Source: an uncultured Pedosphaera sp. (lineage in GTDB: Bacteria; Verrucomicrobiota; Verrucomicrobiia; Limisphaerales; Pedosphaeraceae). Taken from it: DNA of 64,000 nucleotides. Position numbers and translations under genes: made by a program. The stretch lies in contig CAIXFN010000076.1 of assembly GCA_903918755.1 (NCBI GenBank), positions 1 to 64,000 of the forward strand, given 5' to 3'. The notes under the pieces are model-generated. The model did not search any database, had not been told where the DNA came from, and was given only the letters and a program-made list of their open reading frames with translations. Position 1 is the stretch's first letter. The number at the start of each line of letters is the position of its first letter. Of the stretch, positions 1-7,602 are shown piece by piece.

Positions 1-117
1 AGAGTCAAACAACCCAAGCCCAAACACCAATCGCTGACGGATTTCCAGGCTGCTTTGGGCGAAGATAACTTGGCCATGGCCATGGCCTTTGTCACCCGGC
101 AGCGGCCCAAACTGTGA
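1..117 (+). CDS. 3' end of an unidentified protein (partial)
   Basis: Reading frame 1 is open from the first base to a TGA at 115-117, giving the last 38 residues of a protein that starts outside the window. The tail is polar at first (ending near KPKHQSLTDF) and finishes FVTRQRPKL. No family is recognisable from so short a piece. It converges on the HNH gene at 147, with a 29-base gap. It could be chance, but the frame is open throughout and its stop fits the spacing before the next gene. Confidence 0.45.
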   Translation, partial: RVKQPKPKHQSLTDFQAALGEDNLAMAMAFVTRQRPKL

Positions 118-146
118 AATCCCCTTCATGCATACGCGCTGGCCAA

Positions 147-869
147 TCAGTTGGGCTTGCCGAATTTCCTTCTGCGCTCGCCGACCTTGATATATTTAGT
201 GAGTGCCTGTTTGAGCGCGAAGCAGAAAGGATCAAGCGTCACGGACGCACCATCCTTTAGCAGGGCTTCCGCCGCTTCGATGGAACGCAATCTTCGACGG
301 GCCTCCTTGAGCGACAGGTCGCGCTCCCTGCCCAGCACTCCTTCAATTTCACTCCGACGCAATGCCGTGAGTAATTTATGATCGAGCTTCAGCTTTCTGA
401 TCGTCGCCGCTGCCGCCGGGTCGGCGGGGTTTGCCGGATTTATCTCCCCGCGTTGGTTGAAGACGAAGCGCGACTCGCAGCCTTTGCGCAGCGGCGAAAC
501 GAACTGGTCCGTCTCCGCGGGACTGGGCCAACTCCCTTTGGCGTGCGCTCCAAAATGACCGTGTGGCCCGTTCGGTTGCGGCCAGCAAGCGACCAGGTTG
601 TCGTAGGCCACGTCCTGCCCCCTTTCGCAATGGGTTTGCGGAATCAAGTGCTCCACATGCGCTGAACCTAGATCAATTCGTCGGCCAGTGTAGGCGCACA
701 ACCCGCCCTGTTCAGCCAACAACGACTCCAAAAGCCGCGTAGCGACGCCGGGTGACTGGCGAAGCGCATCGTAGCCAAAATTGATGCCGCCACGCGCGGG
801 CGCGGCCTGGTTGGCCGCGCGCCACCCGGCCAACTCTCTGGGCTGGGCCCGCTTCTCAATCTGCCTCAT
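147..869 (-). CDS. ptuB: HNH endonuclease of a Septu-type defence system (PtuB-like, TIGR02646-like)
   Basis: The 240-residue product has an HNH core: GGLCAYTGRRIDLGSAHVEH, then LIPQ, a DNL motif and the ACWP segment. This order (Cys, HxEH-type His pair, NL, Cys) is that of the TIGR02646/PtuB HNH nucleases that pair with AAA ATPases in Septu and some retrons. I chose the ATG at 869 (MRQIEKRAQP) because it overlaps the ATPase stop by 14 bases, implying translational coupling; longer starts would run deep into the ATPase gene. Its expected role is cleavage of invader nucleic acid under control of the ATPase. Oddity: the usual CxxC/CxYC pair is CAYT here, so one presumed zinc ligand is missing. 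No reverse transcriptase lies nearby, so Septu is more likely than a retron. Family membership is inferred from motifs only. Confidence 0.75.
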   Translation of the reverse strand: MRQIEKRAQPRELAGWRAANQAAPARGGINFGYDALRQSPGVATRLLESLLAEQGGLCAYTGRRIDLGSAHVEHLIPQTHCERGQDVAYDNLVACWPQPNGPHGHFGAHAKGSWPSPAETDQFVSPLRKGCESRFVFNQRGEINPANPADPAAAATIRKLKLDHKLLTALRRSEIEGVLGRERDLSLKEARRRLRSIEAAEALLKDGASVTLDPFCFALKQALTKYIKVGERRRKFGKPN

Positions 870-2139
870 GGGCCAGCGCTTCCAGGTTGCGAATACTTCC
901 CGCGAGCCGGGCGACTTCTCCTTCCTCGCCACCGACCATTTTCTGCAGCTCTTGGAGCTTATCCCGGGCGGCGTCCAAATGTCCCTCCTCCAGCGCATCT
1001 TCGATCCCGTGAATCTTGTCCGTTGCGGGGGCACTTCGCTGTTCGGCCCCCATCACGTGCTCCAGAATCCAATTGGAATCCGCACCATAGGCGACTGGCG
1101 CCGGCTCCGAGCCCGTCGCGCTCAATAGATGCACCGCGTCGCGCGGCACTTCGCCGATGATCTGCGGCGAATGCGTCGTGCAGAAGAATTGGAGCTTGGG
1201 AAAAGTCCGCTGCAGATCGGCCACCACCCGGCGCTGCCACTTCGGATGCAGGTGCAAGTCCAACTCATCAATCAGCACCACGCCGGGAGTTTCCCGCACC
1301 GCCCGATCGCCGAGATTTGAATTCAGCAACGCCGCCTTGATGGCGATATCGCCCACCATGGCCACCATGTTACGCTGACCGTCGCTCAACTGGTCAAAGG
1401 CATGGATGCCTTGATTCTTGAATTCGATTAATACCTCTTCCTGTTTCGCCGAGAACCAAATCCTTTTCCCGTCCTCCAGGCACCCCACGACTGCTTGCTT
1501 CACGGTCGTGCAGAGGGGTGGCTCGACTCCCTCTTGAAAGGCAATCCATTCCTGCCGGCTCAACCACTTCATGAAATCGGCCGGGCTGCACCGCGGATCC
1601 ACACTGTTCCGGTAACCATCCAGACGTGATGGTTTGTTTCGCTTGTCTTTCAGTTCCTTTTTGAGGTCGCGAGGAATATCCCAGAGCCGGCCGGTACCGT
1701 AGTAGGAAACCAGTGGCAACACGACATTGGCATCAGTGCCACTCCGCACCGCCTGGGCCTGCTCCTCAGCTATCTCGCGAATCCCAGAGGCTTGCTTGGT
1801 CGTGGTCCGCCCCATCCGCCCGCGCAACGCCCGTTCCCATTGCAGGGCTTCATTATTCACCAAACCACGCGCTGTAACCGCGGTATGCTCCACCTCCTCA
1901 AACCGAAACTCCCCGTTCGATCCCTGCGGGCGCACCCGGACATCCGTGGCGAGGAGATGGCGCTTGTCGAATCCGCGAATTCCGAGCAACCACGATCCTG
2001 CCGCCACCGCCAGCGCTTCGAGCACGGAGGTCTTCCCCGCACCGTTGTCGCCCACGATCAAGTTGAACTGCGGCTGGAACTTGAACACTGCCTGGTCGAA
2101 GCAGCGGAAGCCCGTCAATCTGAGTTCATCAATTCGCAT
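856..2139 (-). CDS. ptuA: AAA/ABC-type ATPase of a Septu-type defence system (PtuA-like)
   Basis: This 427-residue protein resembles the SMC/OLD-like ATPases found with HNH partners. The N-terminus MRIDELRLTGFRCF is followed by Walker A GDNGAGKTS at residues 30-38. An ABC-like signature, LSDGQRNMVAMVGD, lies near residue 250, Walker B VVLIDELDLHLHP near 290, and an H-loop TTHSPQ about 40 residues later. It would sense infection and license the HNH partner encoded immediately downstream, whose start overlaps its stop. The ATG at 2139 gives the conserved N-terminal beta strand directly, so it is a secure start. It is divergent from the CPBP protease gene, with a 166-base gap holding a GC-rich inverted repeat. 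All ATPase motifs look intact. Confidence 0.8.
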   Translation of the reverse strand: MRIDELRLTGFRCFDQAVFKFQPQFNLIVGDNGAGKTSVLEALAVAAGSWLLGIRGFDKRHLLATDVRVRPQGSNGEFRFEEVEHTAVTARGLVNNEALQWERALRGRMGRTTTKQASGIREIAEEQAQAVRSGTDANVVLPLVSYYGTGRLWDIPRDLKKELKDKRNKPSRLDGYRNSVDPRCSPADFMKWLSRQEWIAFQEGVEPPLCTTVKQAVVGCLEDGKRIWFSAKQEEVLIEFKNQGIHAFDQLSDGQRNMVAMVGDIAIKAALLNSNLGDRAVRETPGVVLIDELDLHLHPKWQRRVVADLQRTFPKLQFFCTTHSPQIIGEVPRDAVHLLSATGSEPAPVAYGADSNWILEHVMGAEQRSAPATDKIHGIEDALEEGHLDAARDKLQELQKMVGGEEGEVARLAGSIRNLEALAHEAD

Positions 2140-2169
2140 GACTATGCTTATTTAGGCACAAACCGAGGT

Positions 2170-2194
2170 GCGGCGCACGTCAATCTTGCGCCGC
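2170..2194. promoter_or_regulatory. Inverted repeat in the divergent ptuA/CPBP intergenic region
   Basis: GCGGCGCA (2170-2177) and TGCGCCGC (2187-2194) are a perfect 8-base inverted repeat with a 9-base loop, about 30 bases upstream of the ptuA-like start. It could be an operator controlling the defence genes or a hairpin in their 5' leader. There is no T-run on either side, so it is not a terminator. In GC-rich DNA such repeats also arise by chance. Confidence 0.25.
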
Positions 2195-2305
2195 AGCGTC
2201 ATTCTCGCGATCTCCCTCACCGCACCCTCCTCCCAGGCCCGCCTGCACTTCCCGCCCCCGCTTTTTGCATCGTCACGCGGAACGGGGATGGGGTAGGGTG
2301 GCGGG

Positions 2306-3040
2306 GTGTTGTCGGTCAAACCGTGGAAGATTGTCACCGTGATGCGCCTGATGTTTGGTGTCGTCATTTGCTTTTGCTCGATGTGGTTGGTCGAGGGGGT
2401 GGCGGCGCATCAGTTGGGGCTGGATGGGCCGGGCAAGACGTCGTTTTTGCTGCAATTGACCCAGATTCTCAGTGTTCATGGGGCCATTGTGCTGTCCACC
2501 TGGTATGTCCTGGCCAGCGAGGGGATCAGTTGGTCGGCGGCGTTTGGCTTTGCGCGGGAGACGAACGGCCGGGCCATCCGTATGGGAATCATTGCCGCCC
2601 TGGTGTTTTTGCCGGTGGGAATGGTGTTGCAATGGGCTTCCGGCGAGGTCCTGAGCTGGTTGCACATTAACCTGGCGGAGGAACAGGCGGTGCGGTCCCT
2701 GCGGGAGGCCAATTCCTGGCTGAGCCGGGGCCTGATGACGGTGTTTGCGGTGGTGATTGCGCCGGTGGCCGAGGAGATCCTGTTTCGCGGGGTGTTTTAT
2801 GCGGCCATCAAGCAGATGGGTTATCCGCGCCTGGCTTTGTGGGGCACATCGCTCTTTTTCGCCCTGATCCACGGTGACCTGGGCATTTTTGTGCCCCTGA
2901 CGGTGCTGGCGGTGGTGCTGGCAAAATTATACGAGCGCACGGACAACCTGTGGGCCAATATCGCCGCCCATGCCACTTTTAATATTTGCGGCGTGGTGAT
3001 GGTGTTCCTCACGGAACATGGGAAGGTTAATCCGTCATGA
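2306..3040 (+). CDS. CPBP family intramembrane metalloprotease
   Basis: A 244-residue polytopic membrane protein with the Abi/CPBP motifs: EEILFRG near residue 155 and FALIHGD near 190, which supply the catalytic Glu and the His residues of this glutamic intramembrane protease family. Hydrophobic segments run from about residue 13 onward. I use the GTG at 2306, preceded by a purine-rich GGGTGGCGGG; an ATG 36 bases later is an alternative. Its stop overlaps the thiL start by the ATGA quadruplet at 3037-3040, so it heads an operon with thiL, tsaE and tsaB. The substrate is unknown; relatives process membrane proteins, prenylated proteins or bacteriocin targets. Confidence 0.85.
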   Translation: MLSVKPWKIVTVMRLMFGVVICFCSMWLVEGVAAHQLGLDGPGKTSFLLQLTQILSVHGAIVLSTWYVLASEGISWSAAFGFARETNGRAIRMGIIAALVFLPVGMVLQWASGEVLSWLHINLAEEQAVRSLREANSWLSRGLMTVFAVVIAPVAEEILFRGVFYAAIKQMGYPRLALWGTSLFFALIHGDLGIFVPLTVLAVVLAKLYERTDNLWANIAAHATFNICGVVMVFLTEHGKVNPS

Positions 3041-3975
3041 GTTTGAATGAATTGGAATTGATCGGGCGGCTGACGCCGTCGCTGGCCACCAACGCGAGCG
3101 TGGTGACCGGCGCGGGGGACGATTGCGCGGTGCTGGATCTGGGGCTGCCGGGGAAAGTGCTGCTTTTCAAAACCGACGCGGTCGTGGAAGGGGTGCACTT
3201 CACCGCGGAAACGCCGCCGGAGAAGATCGGGCACAAGGCGCTGGCGCGTTGCTTCAGCGATATTGCCGCGATGGGCGGCACTCCGAGCTCGGTCCTGATC
3301 ACCCTGGGATTGCCGGATGGATTTGACGCCGCGCGCGTCGAGCAAATCTATGCCGGCATGAACGCACTGGCGCGACGTTACGACGTGGCCATCGCCGGCG
3401 GGGAAACCACCCGCAATCCGGGGCAATTGCTGCTGTCCGTGGCGGCGATCGGCACGGTGCCCAAGGACGGCTGCATCCGGCGCGCGGGGGCGAAGCCGGG
3501 GGACGCGATTTTTGTGACCGGCGAACTGGGCGGTTCCCTGGCCGGCAAACATCTGGATTTTGAACCCCGGGTGGCCGAGGCCAACTGGCTGCGGGAGCAC
3601 TTCCCGCCCCACGCCATGATTGACTTGAGCGACGGTCTCGCGGGGGATTTGCGGCACCTGTTGCACGCGGGCGGGGTCGGCGCGGAATTACTTGCGCGGG
3701 CCATACCGGTCAGCCGGGCGGCCAAGCTGGCGGCGCGGGATCATCCGGACGCGAAACCGGCCTTGCTGGCGGCGTTGACCGACGGCGAGGATTTCGAACT
3801 CCTTTTCACCACGGCCAGCCAACAAGCGGTCCGCTTGCTGGACGCTTGGAAAGCCCGTTTCCCCGACGTCCGACTCAGTTGCATCGGCAAGGTGCAGACC
3901 GGCACGGAGGTGGTGTTGCGCGATGCCACCGGTTGCCGGCCTTTTCCCCAACATGGCTACGTTCATTTCACATAG
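3037..3975 (+). CDS. thiL: Thiamine-monophosphate kinase
   Basis: The product (312 residues) phosphorylates thiamine monophosphate to thiamine diphosphate, the last step of thiamine cofactor synthesis. Typical ThiL/PurM-like features are visible: N-terminal LNELELIGRL, the metal-binding GAGDDCAVLD near residue 26, KTDAVVEGVHF, AMGGTP, GGETTRNPG, and the C-terminal DGEDFELLF. Length is normal. The start is fixed by the ATGA overlap with the upstream CPBP gene. The 3' end overlaps tsaE by 23 bases. No thiamine riboswitch was seen upstream. Confidence 0.95.
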   Translation: MSLNELELIGRLTPSLATNASVVTGAGDDCAVLDLGLPGKVLLFKTDAVVEGVHFTAETPPEKIGHKALARCFSDIAAMGGTPSSVLITLGLPDGFDAARVEQIYAGMNALARRYDVAIAGGETTRNPGQLLLSVAAIGTVPKDGCIRRAGAKPGDAIFVTGELGGSLAGKHLDFEPRVAEANWLREHFPPHAMIDLSDGLAGDLRHLLHAGGVGAELLARAIPVSRAAKLAARDHPDAKPALLAALTDGEDFELLFTTASQQAVRLLDAWKARFPDVRLSCIGKVQTGTEVVLRDATGCRPFPQHGYVHFT

Positions 3976-4387
3976 CCCGGCGGAGACGCGGAGCCTGGGG
4001 GAGGCGTGGGGTCGTGCGGCACAACCGGGCCTGGTCATTGCGCTTTCCGGCGATCTGGGAGCGGGCAAAACCCAGTTGGCCCAAGGCATTGCCGCCGGCC
4101 TGGGAATTACCGTGCGGGTGCATTCCCCCACGTTTGCACTGGTGAATGAGTATCCCGGTGGGCGGCTGCCGATGTTTCACCTGGACCTGTACCGATTAGA
4201 AACCGTCGGGCAGATCATCGGCGCGGGGTTGGAGGAGTATTTTGCGCCGCGCGGGGTCGCGGTGATTGAATGGGCGGAGCGCTGGTTCGATTTGCCGGAC
4301 GCTCCCGTCACACCGCACCGCCGGGTGCGGATCGAGGCCACGGGCGAAACGGAACGGTGCATCCATTATGAAGACCTTGGCGCTTGA
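3953..4387 (+). CDS. tsaE: tRNA t6A37 threonylcarbamoyltransferase complex ATPase TsaE
   Basis: A 144-residue P-loop ATPase. Walker A is GDLGAGKT near residue 33, followed by VHSPTFALVNEY, FHLDLYRL and VIEWAERW, the standard TsaE/YjeE signatures. It works with TsaB and TsaD in threonylcarbamoylation of A37 in ANN-decoding tRNAs. I chose ATG 3953 (MATFISHSPAETRSLG), which matches family length; the longer frame from 3923 adds an unsupported extension inside thiL. It overlaps thiL by 23 and tsaB by 20 bases, so the three are probably translated from one message. Confidence 0.93.
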   Translation: MATFISHSPAETRSLGEAWGRAAQPGLVIALSGDLGAGKTQLAQGIAAGLGITVRVHSPTFALVNEYPGGRLPMFHLDLYRLETVGQIIGAGLEEYFAPRGVAVIEWAERWFDLPDAPVTPHRRVRIEATGETERCIHYEDLGA

Positions 4388-5075
4388 GTTTTCCACCGAT
4401 CAACGGAGCGTGGCCGTTCTGGATGGCGATGTCTGCCGCGGCACCGCCGTTGAAACCGCCACGCGGGAGACGCACGCGATCGCCTTGATCACGCAGGCCC
4501 TGGCTTCTGCCGGGCTCGAACGTGAAGATATCGAGCTCGTGGCCGTCGGCCTGGGGCCGGGATCCTACACCGGGATCCGGTCCGCGATTGCGCTGGCCCA
4601 GGGCTGGCAACTGGCCGGGGGGAAGGCGGCTGTCCGCTTGGCGGGTTGCAGCAGCGTGGAGTGCCTCGCGCGGGAGGCGTGGCAAAAGGGCTGGTGGGGC
4701 AAGGTGAATGTGGTGGTGGATGCCCAGCGGCAGGAAATCTATCTGGCCGGTTACGAAATTCATGCCGGGGGGGTGCGCCTGACGCGACCCTTGCGCATCG
4801 CCAGCCTGGCGGACGCCCGGGGACTGGCCGAAGCGGGAGAAATCATGGTGGGACCGGAAATCGGGCTCTGGTTCCCCGCAGGACGGATGCTGTTTCCCAC
4901 CGCCGCCACCCTGGGCGGGCTGGCGGCCCGGGCGGGCCATTTTGTGGCGGGGGAGGAATTGACCCCGCTTTATCTGCGCGAGACCTCCTTTGTGAAGGCG
5001 CCGCCCCTGCGGGAATTACCCGTGGAACTCCGGGCGCCGGTCGAATTGGAAACTTCCCCCAACAAACCGTTATGA
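4368..5075 (+). CDS. tsaB: tRNA t6A37 modification protein TsaB
   Basis: The 235-residue product begins MKTLALEFSTDQRSVAVLDG, the ASKHA-fold start of TsaB (YeaZ), and contains the diagnostic GLGPGSYTGIRSAIA segment near residue 65. TsaB is the platform partner of TsaD in t6A synthesis. The ATG at 4368 lies within the end of tsaE (20-base overlap) and gives the conserved N-terminus. Its stop overlaps the next small gene as ATGA at 5072-5075. tsaD is not in this window. Confidence 0.93.
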   Translation: MKTLALEFSTDQRSVAVLDGDVCRGTAVETATRETHAIALITQALASAGLEREDIELVAVGLGPGSYTGIRSAIALAQGWQLAGGKAAVRLAGCSSVECLAREAWQKGWWGKVNVVVDAQRQEIYLAGYEIHAGGVRLTRPLRIASLADARGLAEAGEIMVGPEIGLWFPAGRMLFPTAATLGGLAARAGHFVAGEELTPLYLRETSFVKAPPLRELPVELRAPVELETSPNKPL

Positions 5076-5308
5076 AAACCGGCGGATTAGCAAACTCTCT
5101 TTGGCGTGGCGCAACCCTGCTGGCGATTTACGGGGGCGGCCTGCTCGCAACGGGAGCAGCGGACACCAATGCCCCGGCCCCCGCGAACCTTCCCAGCCCG
5201 GCGGCGCAATTGCATCAGCGTTGGGTGTTGCTGGGATTCATTGCGTGCCTGCTGCTCTTCGCGGCGGTTTACCGGTCCCGTCGTGCCGGCGCCCGGACGG
5301 CGCAGTGA
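5072..5308 (+). CDS. Small predicted membrane protein
   Basis: A 78-residue product with two hydrophobic stretches: an N-terminal signal-like segment (WRGATLLAIYGGGLLATGAA, residues 11-30) and a membrane helix (VLLGFIACLLLFAAVY, residues 52-67) followed by a positive tail RSRRAGARTAQ. The Ala/Pro-rich linker between them would be outside the membrane. It starts in an ATGA overlap with tsaB, so it is likely expressed with the operon. I do not recognise a family. There is no sign of a link to t6A chemistry beyond position. Confidence 0.6.
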   Translation: MKTGGLANSLWRGATLLAIYGGGLLATGAADTNAPAPANLPSPAAQLHQRWVLLGFIACLLLFAAVYRSRRAGARTAQ

Positions 5309-5364
5309 GCTACCGCAAAACTTGCCATTGGCGCGACCGTTCATACCTGTCATAGATTTTTAAC

Positions 5365-6396
5365 ATGAAAGCCGCGGTTCTTTACGGTCAGGAAAAAGTG
5401 CAGATCGAGGAAGTCCCCACGCGGGCGCTCACACGGGGGGAAGTGCGCATCCAGATTGAAGCCGCGCTGACCTGTGGGACGGACCTGAAAGTGTTCAAGC
5501 GGGGTTATCACGCCCGGATGATCGTTCCCCCGGCGGTGTTCGGCCACGAACTCGCCGGCGTGATTGCGGAGACAACGCCCGAAGCGCTCGGGTGGCGCAT
5601 CGGCGAACGGGTGGTGGTGGCCAATTCCGCGCCGTGCGGGCAATGCTTTTACTGTCACAACCAGCAGGAAAACCTGTGCGACGACCTGCTGTTTCTCAAT
5701 GGGGCTTATGCCGAATCCATCGCGGTGCCGGCGCGGTTGGTGGAAAAGAATCTGCTCCGGCTCAAGCCGGAAACGCGCTTCCAGGATGCCGCGTTAACGG
5801 AGCCGCTGGCCTGTGTGGTGCTCGGCGTGGAAGATTGCGCTTTGCGGCCCGGACAACACGTGGCGGTGCTGGGCACCGGGCCGATCGGGCTCATGTTTGT
5901 GGCGCTGGCGCGGGAGGCAGGTTGCCGGGTGACGGCGGTGGGGCGCGGCGAAACCCGTTTGGAAGCCGCCCGCCGGCTCGGCGCCCACCAAGTTATTGAC
6001 GTGGCCGGCCAGCCCGATCTGGCGGCAGCGGTCAAGGCGCGGGAGGCGCTGCCCTTTGATGCCGTGATCGAAGCGGTTGGTCAACCGGTGGCCTGGGAAG
6101 CCGCGGTGGCCCTGGTACGAAAAGGTGGCGTCGTGAATTTCTTTGGCGGTTGTCCGACCGGCACCACCGTCGAACTCGACACCGCACTCATCCACTATTC
6201 CAACCTGACCTTGCGCGCGAGTTTTCATCACACCCCGCGGACGATTCGCCGGGCGCTGGCGTTGATCGAGGCGGGGGTGATTTCGGCGAACGAATTCGTG
6301 GGTGGCGAATGGCCGTTGACGCGGCTGCCCGAGTTGTTCAAGGCCATGACGGCCGGCAACCGGGTAGTGAAAACGCTGATTCGCGTGCGGGAATGA
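5365..6396 (+). CDS. Zinc-dependent medium-chain alcohol dehydrogenase
   Basis: This 343-residue protein is an MDR-superfamily dehydrogenase of the sorbitol/threonine dehydrogenase type. Catalytic-zinc residues appear in LTCGTDLKVFKRG and FGHELAG, the structural-zinc cluster in CGQCFYCHNQQENLC, and the NAD-binding Rossmann motif as VLGTGPIGLMFVALA near residue 175. The substrate cannot be told from sequence; polyols or 2,3-butanediol-like alcohols are common for such enzymes. It starts 56 bases after the tsaB-linked small gene and converges on the secreted-protein gene at 6412 with a 15-base gap. Confidence 0.9.
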   Translation: MKAAVLYGQEKVQIEEVPTRALTRGEVRIQIEAALTCGTDLKVFKRGYHARMIVPPAVFGHELAGVIAETTPEALGWRIGERVVVANSAPCGQCFYCHNQQENLCDDLLFLNGAYAESIAVPARLVEKNLLRLKPETRFQDAALTEPLACVVLGVEDCALRPGQHVAVLGTGPIGLMFVALAREAGCRVTAVGRGETRLEAARRLGAHQVIDVAGQPDLAAAVKAREALPFDAVIEAVGQPVAWEAAVALVRKGGVVNFFGGCPTGTTVELDTALIHYSNLTLRASFHHTPRTIRRALALIEAGVISANEFVGGEWPLTRLPELFKAMTAGNRVVKTLIRVRE

Positions 6397-6411
6397 TCGG
6401 CGAGCGGCCGC

Positions 6412-7470
6412 TTACTTAAAGTCTTCGGCGGTCGCGATTTTGTCCTGGATGTGTTTCACCACCGGCACGGCGCGGGTGATGGCGTTCTCCTCCGTCTGTC
6501 CTTTGAACGTCTTGGTCTGAACCCGGACCGCGCCCAGGGCTTCCCCATTGCGGTCCCGGAGCGGGAGGACCACCGAGACGACATCGTTCTCCTTGCCGTA
6601 GTAAACACGACCGTTGGTAATGACATCCACGAGGTTGGTTTCCCCCACGCGGCCGACTTCACCCTCAATGTTGCTGGCCATGAGCAGCGGTTGCGGCGGA
6701 GTGCCGCTTAACATGAACACTTTCAATCCCAGCAGTTTGGGGTAGCGGGCCAGGGTCTCCCGGACCACGCCCTGGATGAACGGCTCATGCGGGGTGTATA
6801 CCACGTGGGTGTCCGAGAAGTAGCTGACCGAATCGGATTTGGTCCACAGCGCCAGTTTGCCGATGGAAAAGCTCGTGTCATTGATGATGGCGGGGATGGC
6901 CTGCCGGCCGTCGAGCATCACTTTGATCTGGGTATGCTCGCAGATCACGGAGAGCTCGTGCCAGACATCCTTCGTAATGGGCATGTCGGGTCCGATGATG
7001 TCGCCGCGCTGGCCGTTCACGACTTTGTAGAACCGGATGTTGTTGCCCAACGCGCTGACACGGACCACGTAGTAGTTCTTCTCGTCCTGAATGCGGAACG
7101 CAAGCCCCGCCATCTGCTCGATCACCCCGCCGGCAATCTTGAAGCGCGTGGTGAAGGTGAAGTCACCATAGGTTTCATTCCCCAGCAGGAGCATGGGGAA
7201 ATGCTCGTCGGTGAAATCCTTGGCGGTTTGGGCCACGACCGGTTTCTTGGCCATCGCCGGGGCACTGCCGTCGAGGGGCGCCAATCCAAATGGCACTTCG
7301 TCCTCAATGATCTGCCATTTTCCCGGCTGACCCACCCCGGCGACGGTGCTGATGAAATTGGTCGGCAAGGCGCCCACCGGGAGCGCGCTCCAGTCAAACT
7401 TCCGTTCCGCCGCGCGCCCGGAGGCCAGGGAGAGCAGCAAGACCAGCAAACCAAGATTTAATCGGTGCAT
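6412..7470 (-). CDS. Secreted DUF1080/LamG-like protein
   Basis: A 352-residue exported protein with a signal peptide (MHRLNLGLLVLLLSLASGRA). The middle part, with TYGDFTFTTRFKIAGG, GLAFRIQDEKNYYVVRVSAL and WHELSVICEHTQIKVMLDG, has the concanavalin-like beta-sandwich look of DUF1080 or LamG domains, which bind or cleave glycans. The last third (VVSVVLPLRDRNGEALGAV) resembles a single-cache or PAS-like fold, which would be an unusual addition. It lies downstream of ilvB on the same strand, 132 bases away, with a GC-rich hairpin between, so co-transcription is uncertain. Function unknown. Confidence 0.7.
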   Translation of the reverse strand: MHRLNLGLLVLLLSLASGRAAERKFDWSALPVGALPTNFISTVAGVGQPGKWQIIEDEVPFGLAPLDGSAPAMAKKPVVAQTAKDFTDEHFPMLLLGNETYGDFTFTTRFKIAGGVIEQMAGLAFRIQDEKNYYVVRVSALGNNIRFYKVVNGQRGDIIGPDMPITKDVWHELSVICEHTQIKVMLDGRQAIPAIINDTSFSIGKLALWTKSDSVSYFSDTHVVYTPHEPFIQGVVRETLARYPKLLGLKVFMLSGTPPQPLLMASNIEGEVGRVGETNLVDVITNGRVYYGKENDVVSVVLPLRDRNGEALGAVRVQTKTFKGQTEENAITRAVPVVKHIQDKIATAEDFK

Positions 7471-7545
7471 TTCGGGAGCAGGTTAACAGATTTTGCGGTC
7501 ATCACAAGGACGTTGCCGGGGGTGGCGGTCAGAGCCGTACAAGAT

Positions 7546-7579
7546 TCATCCCCGGGCGGCGAAGCCGCGCCGGGGATGA
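7546..7579 (-). terminator. GC-rich stem-loop after ilvB
   Basis: TCATCCCCGG (7546-7555) pairs perfectly with CCGGGGATGA (7570-7579), with further GCGGC/GCCGC pairing inside. It lies 24 bases past the ilvB stop. No T-run follows on the minus strand, so if it ends transcription it is not a canonical intrinsic terminator; it may instead protect the 3' end of the ilvB message. Confidence 0.35.
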
Positions 7580-7602
7580 GTGCAAAACGATGCCGAATTA
7601 AC

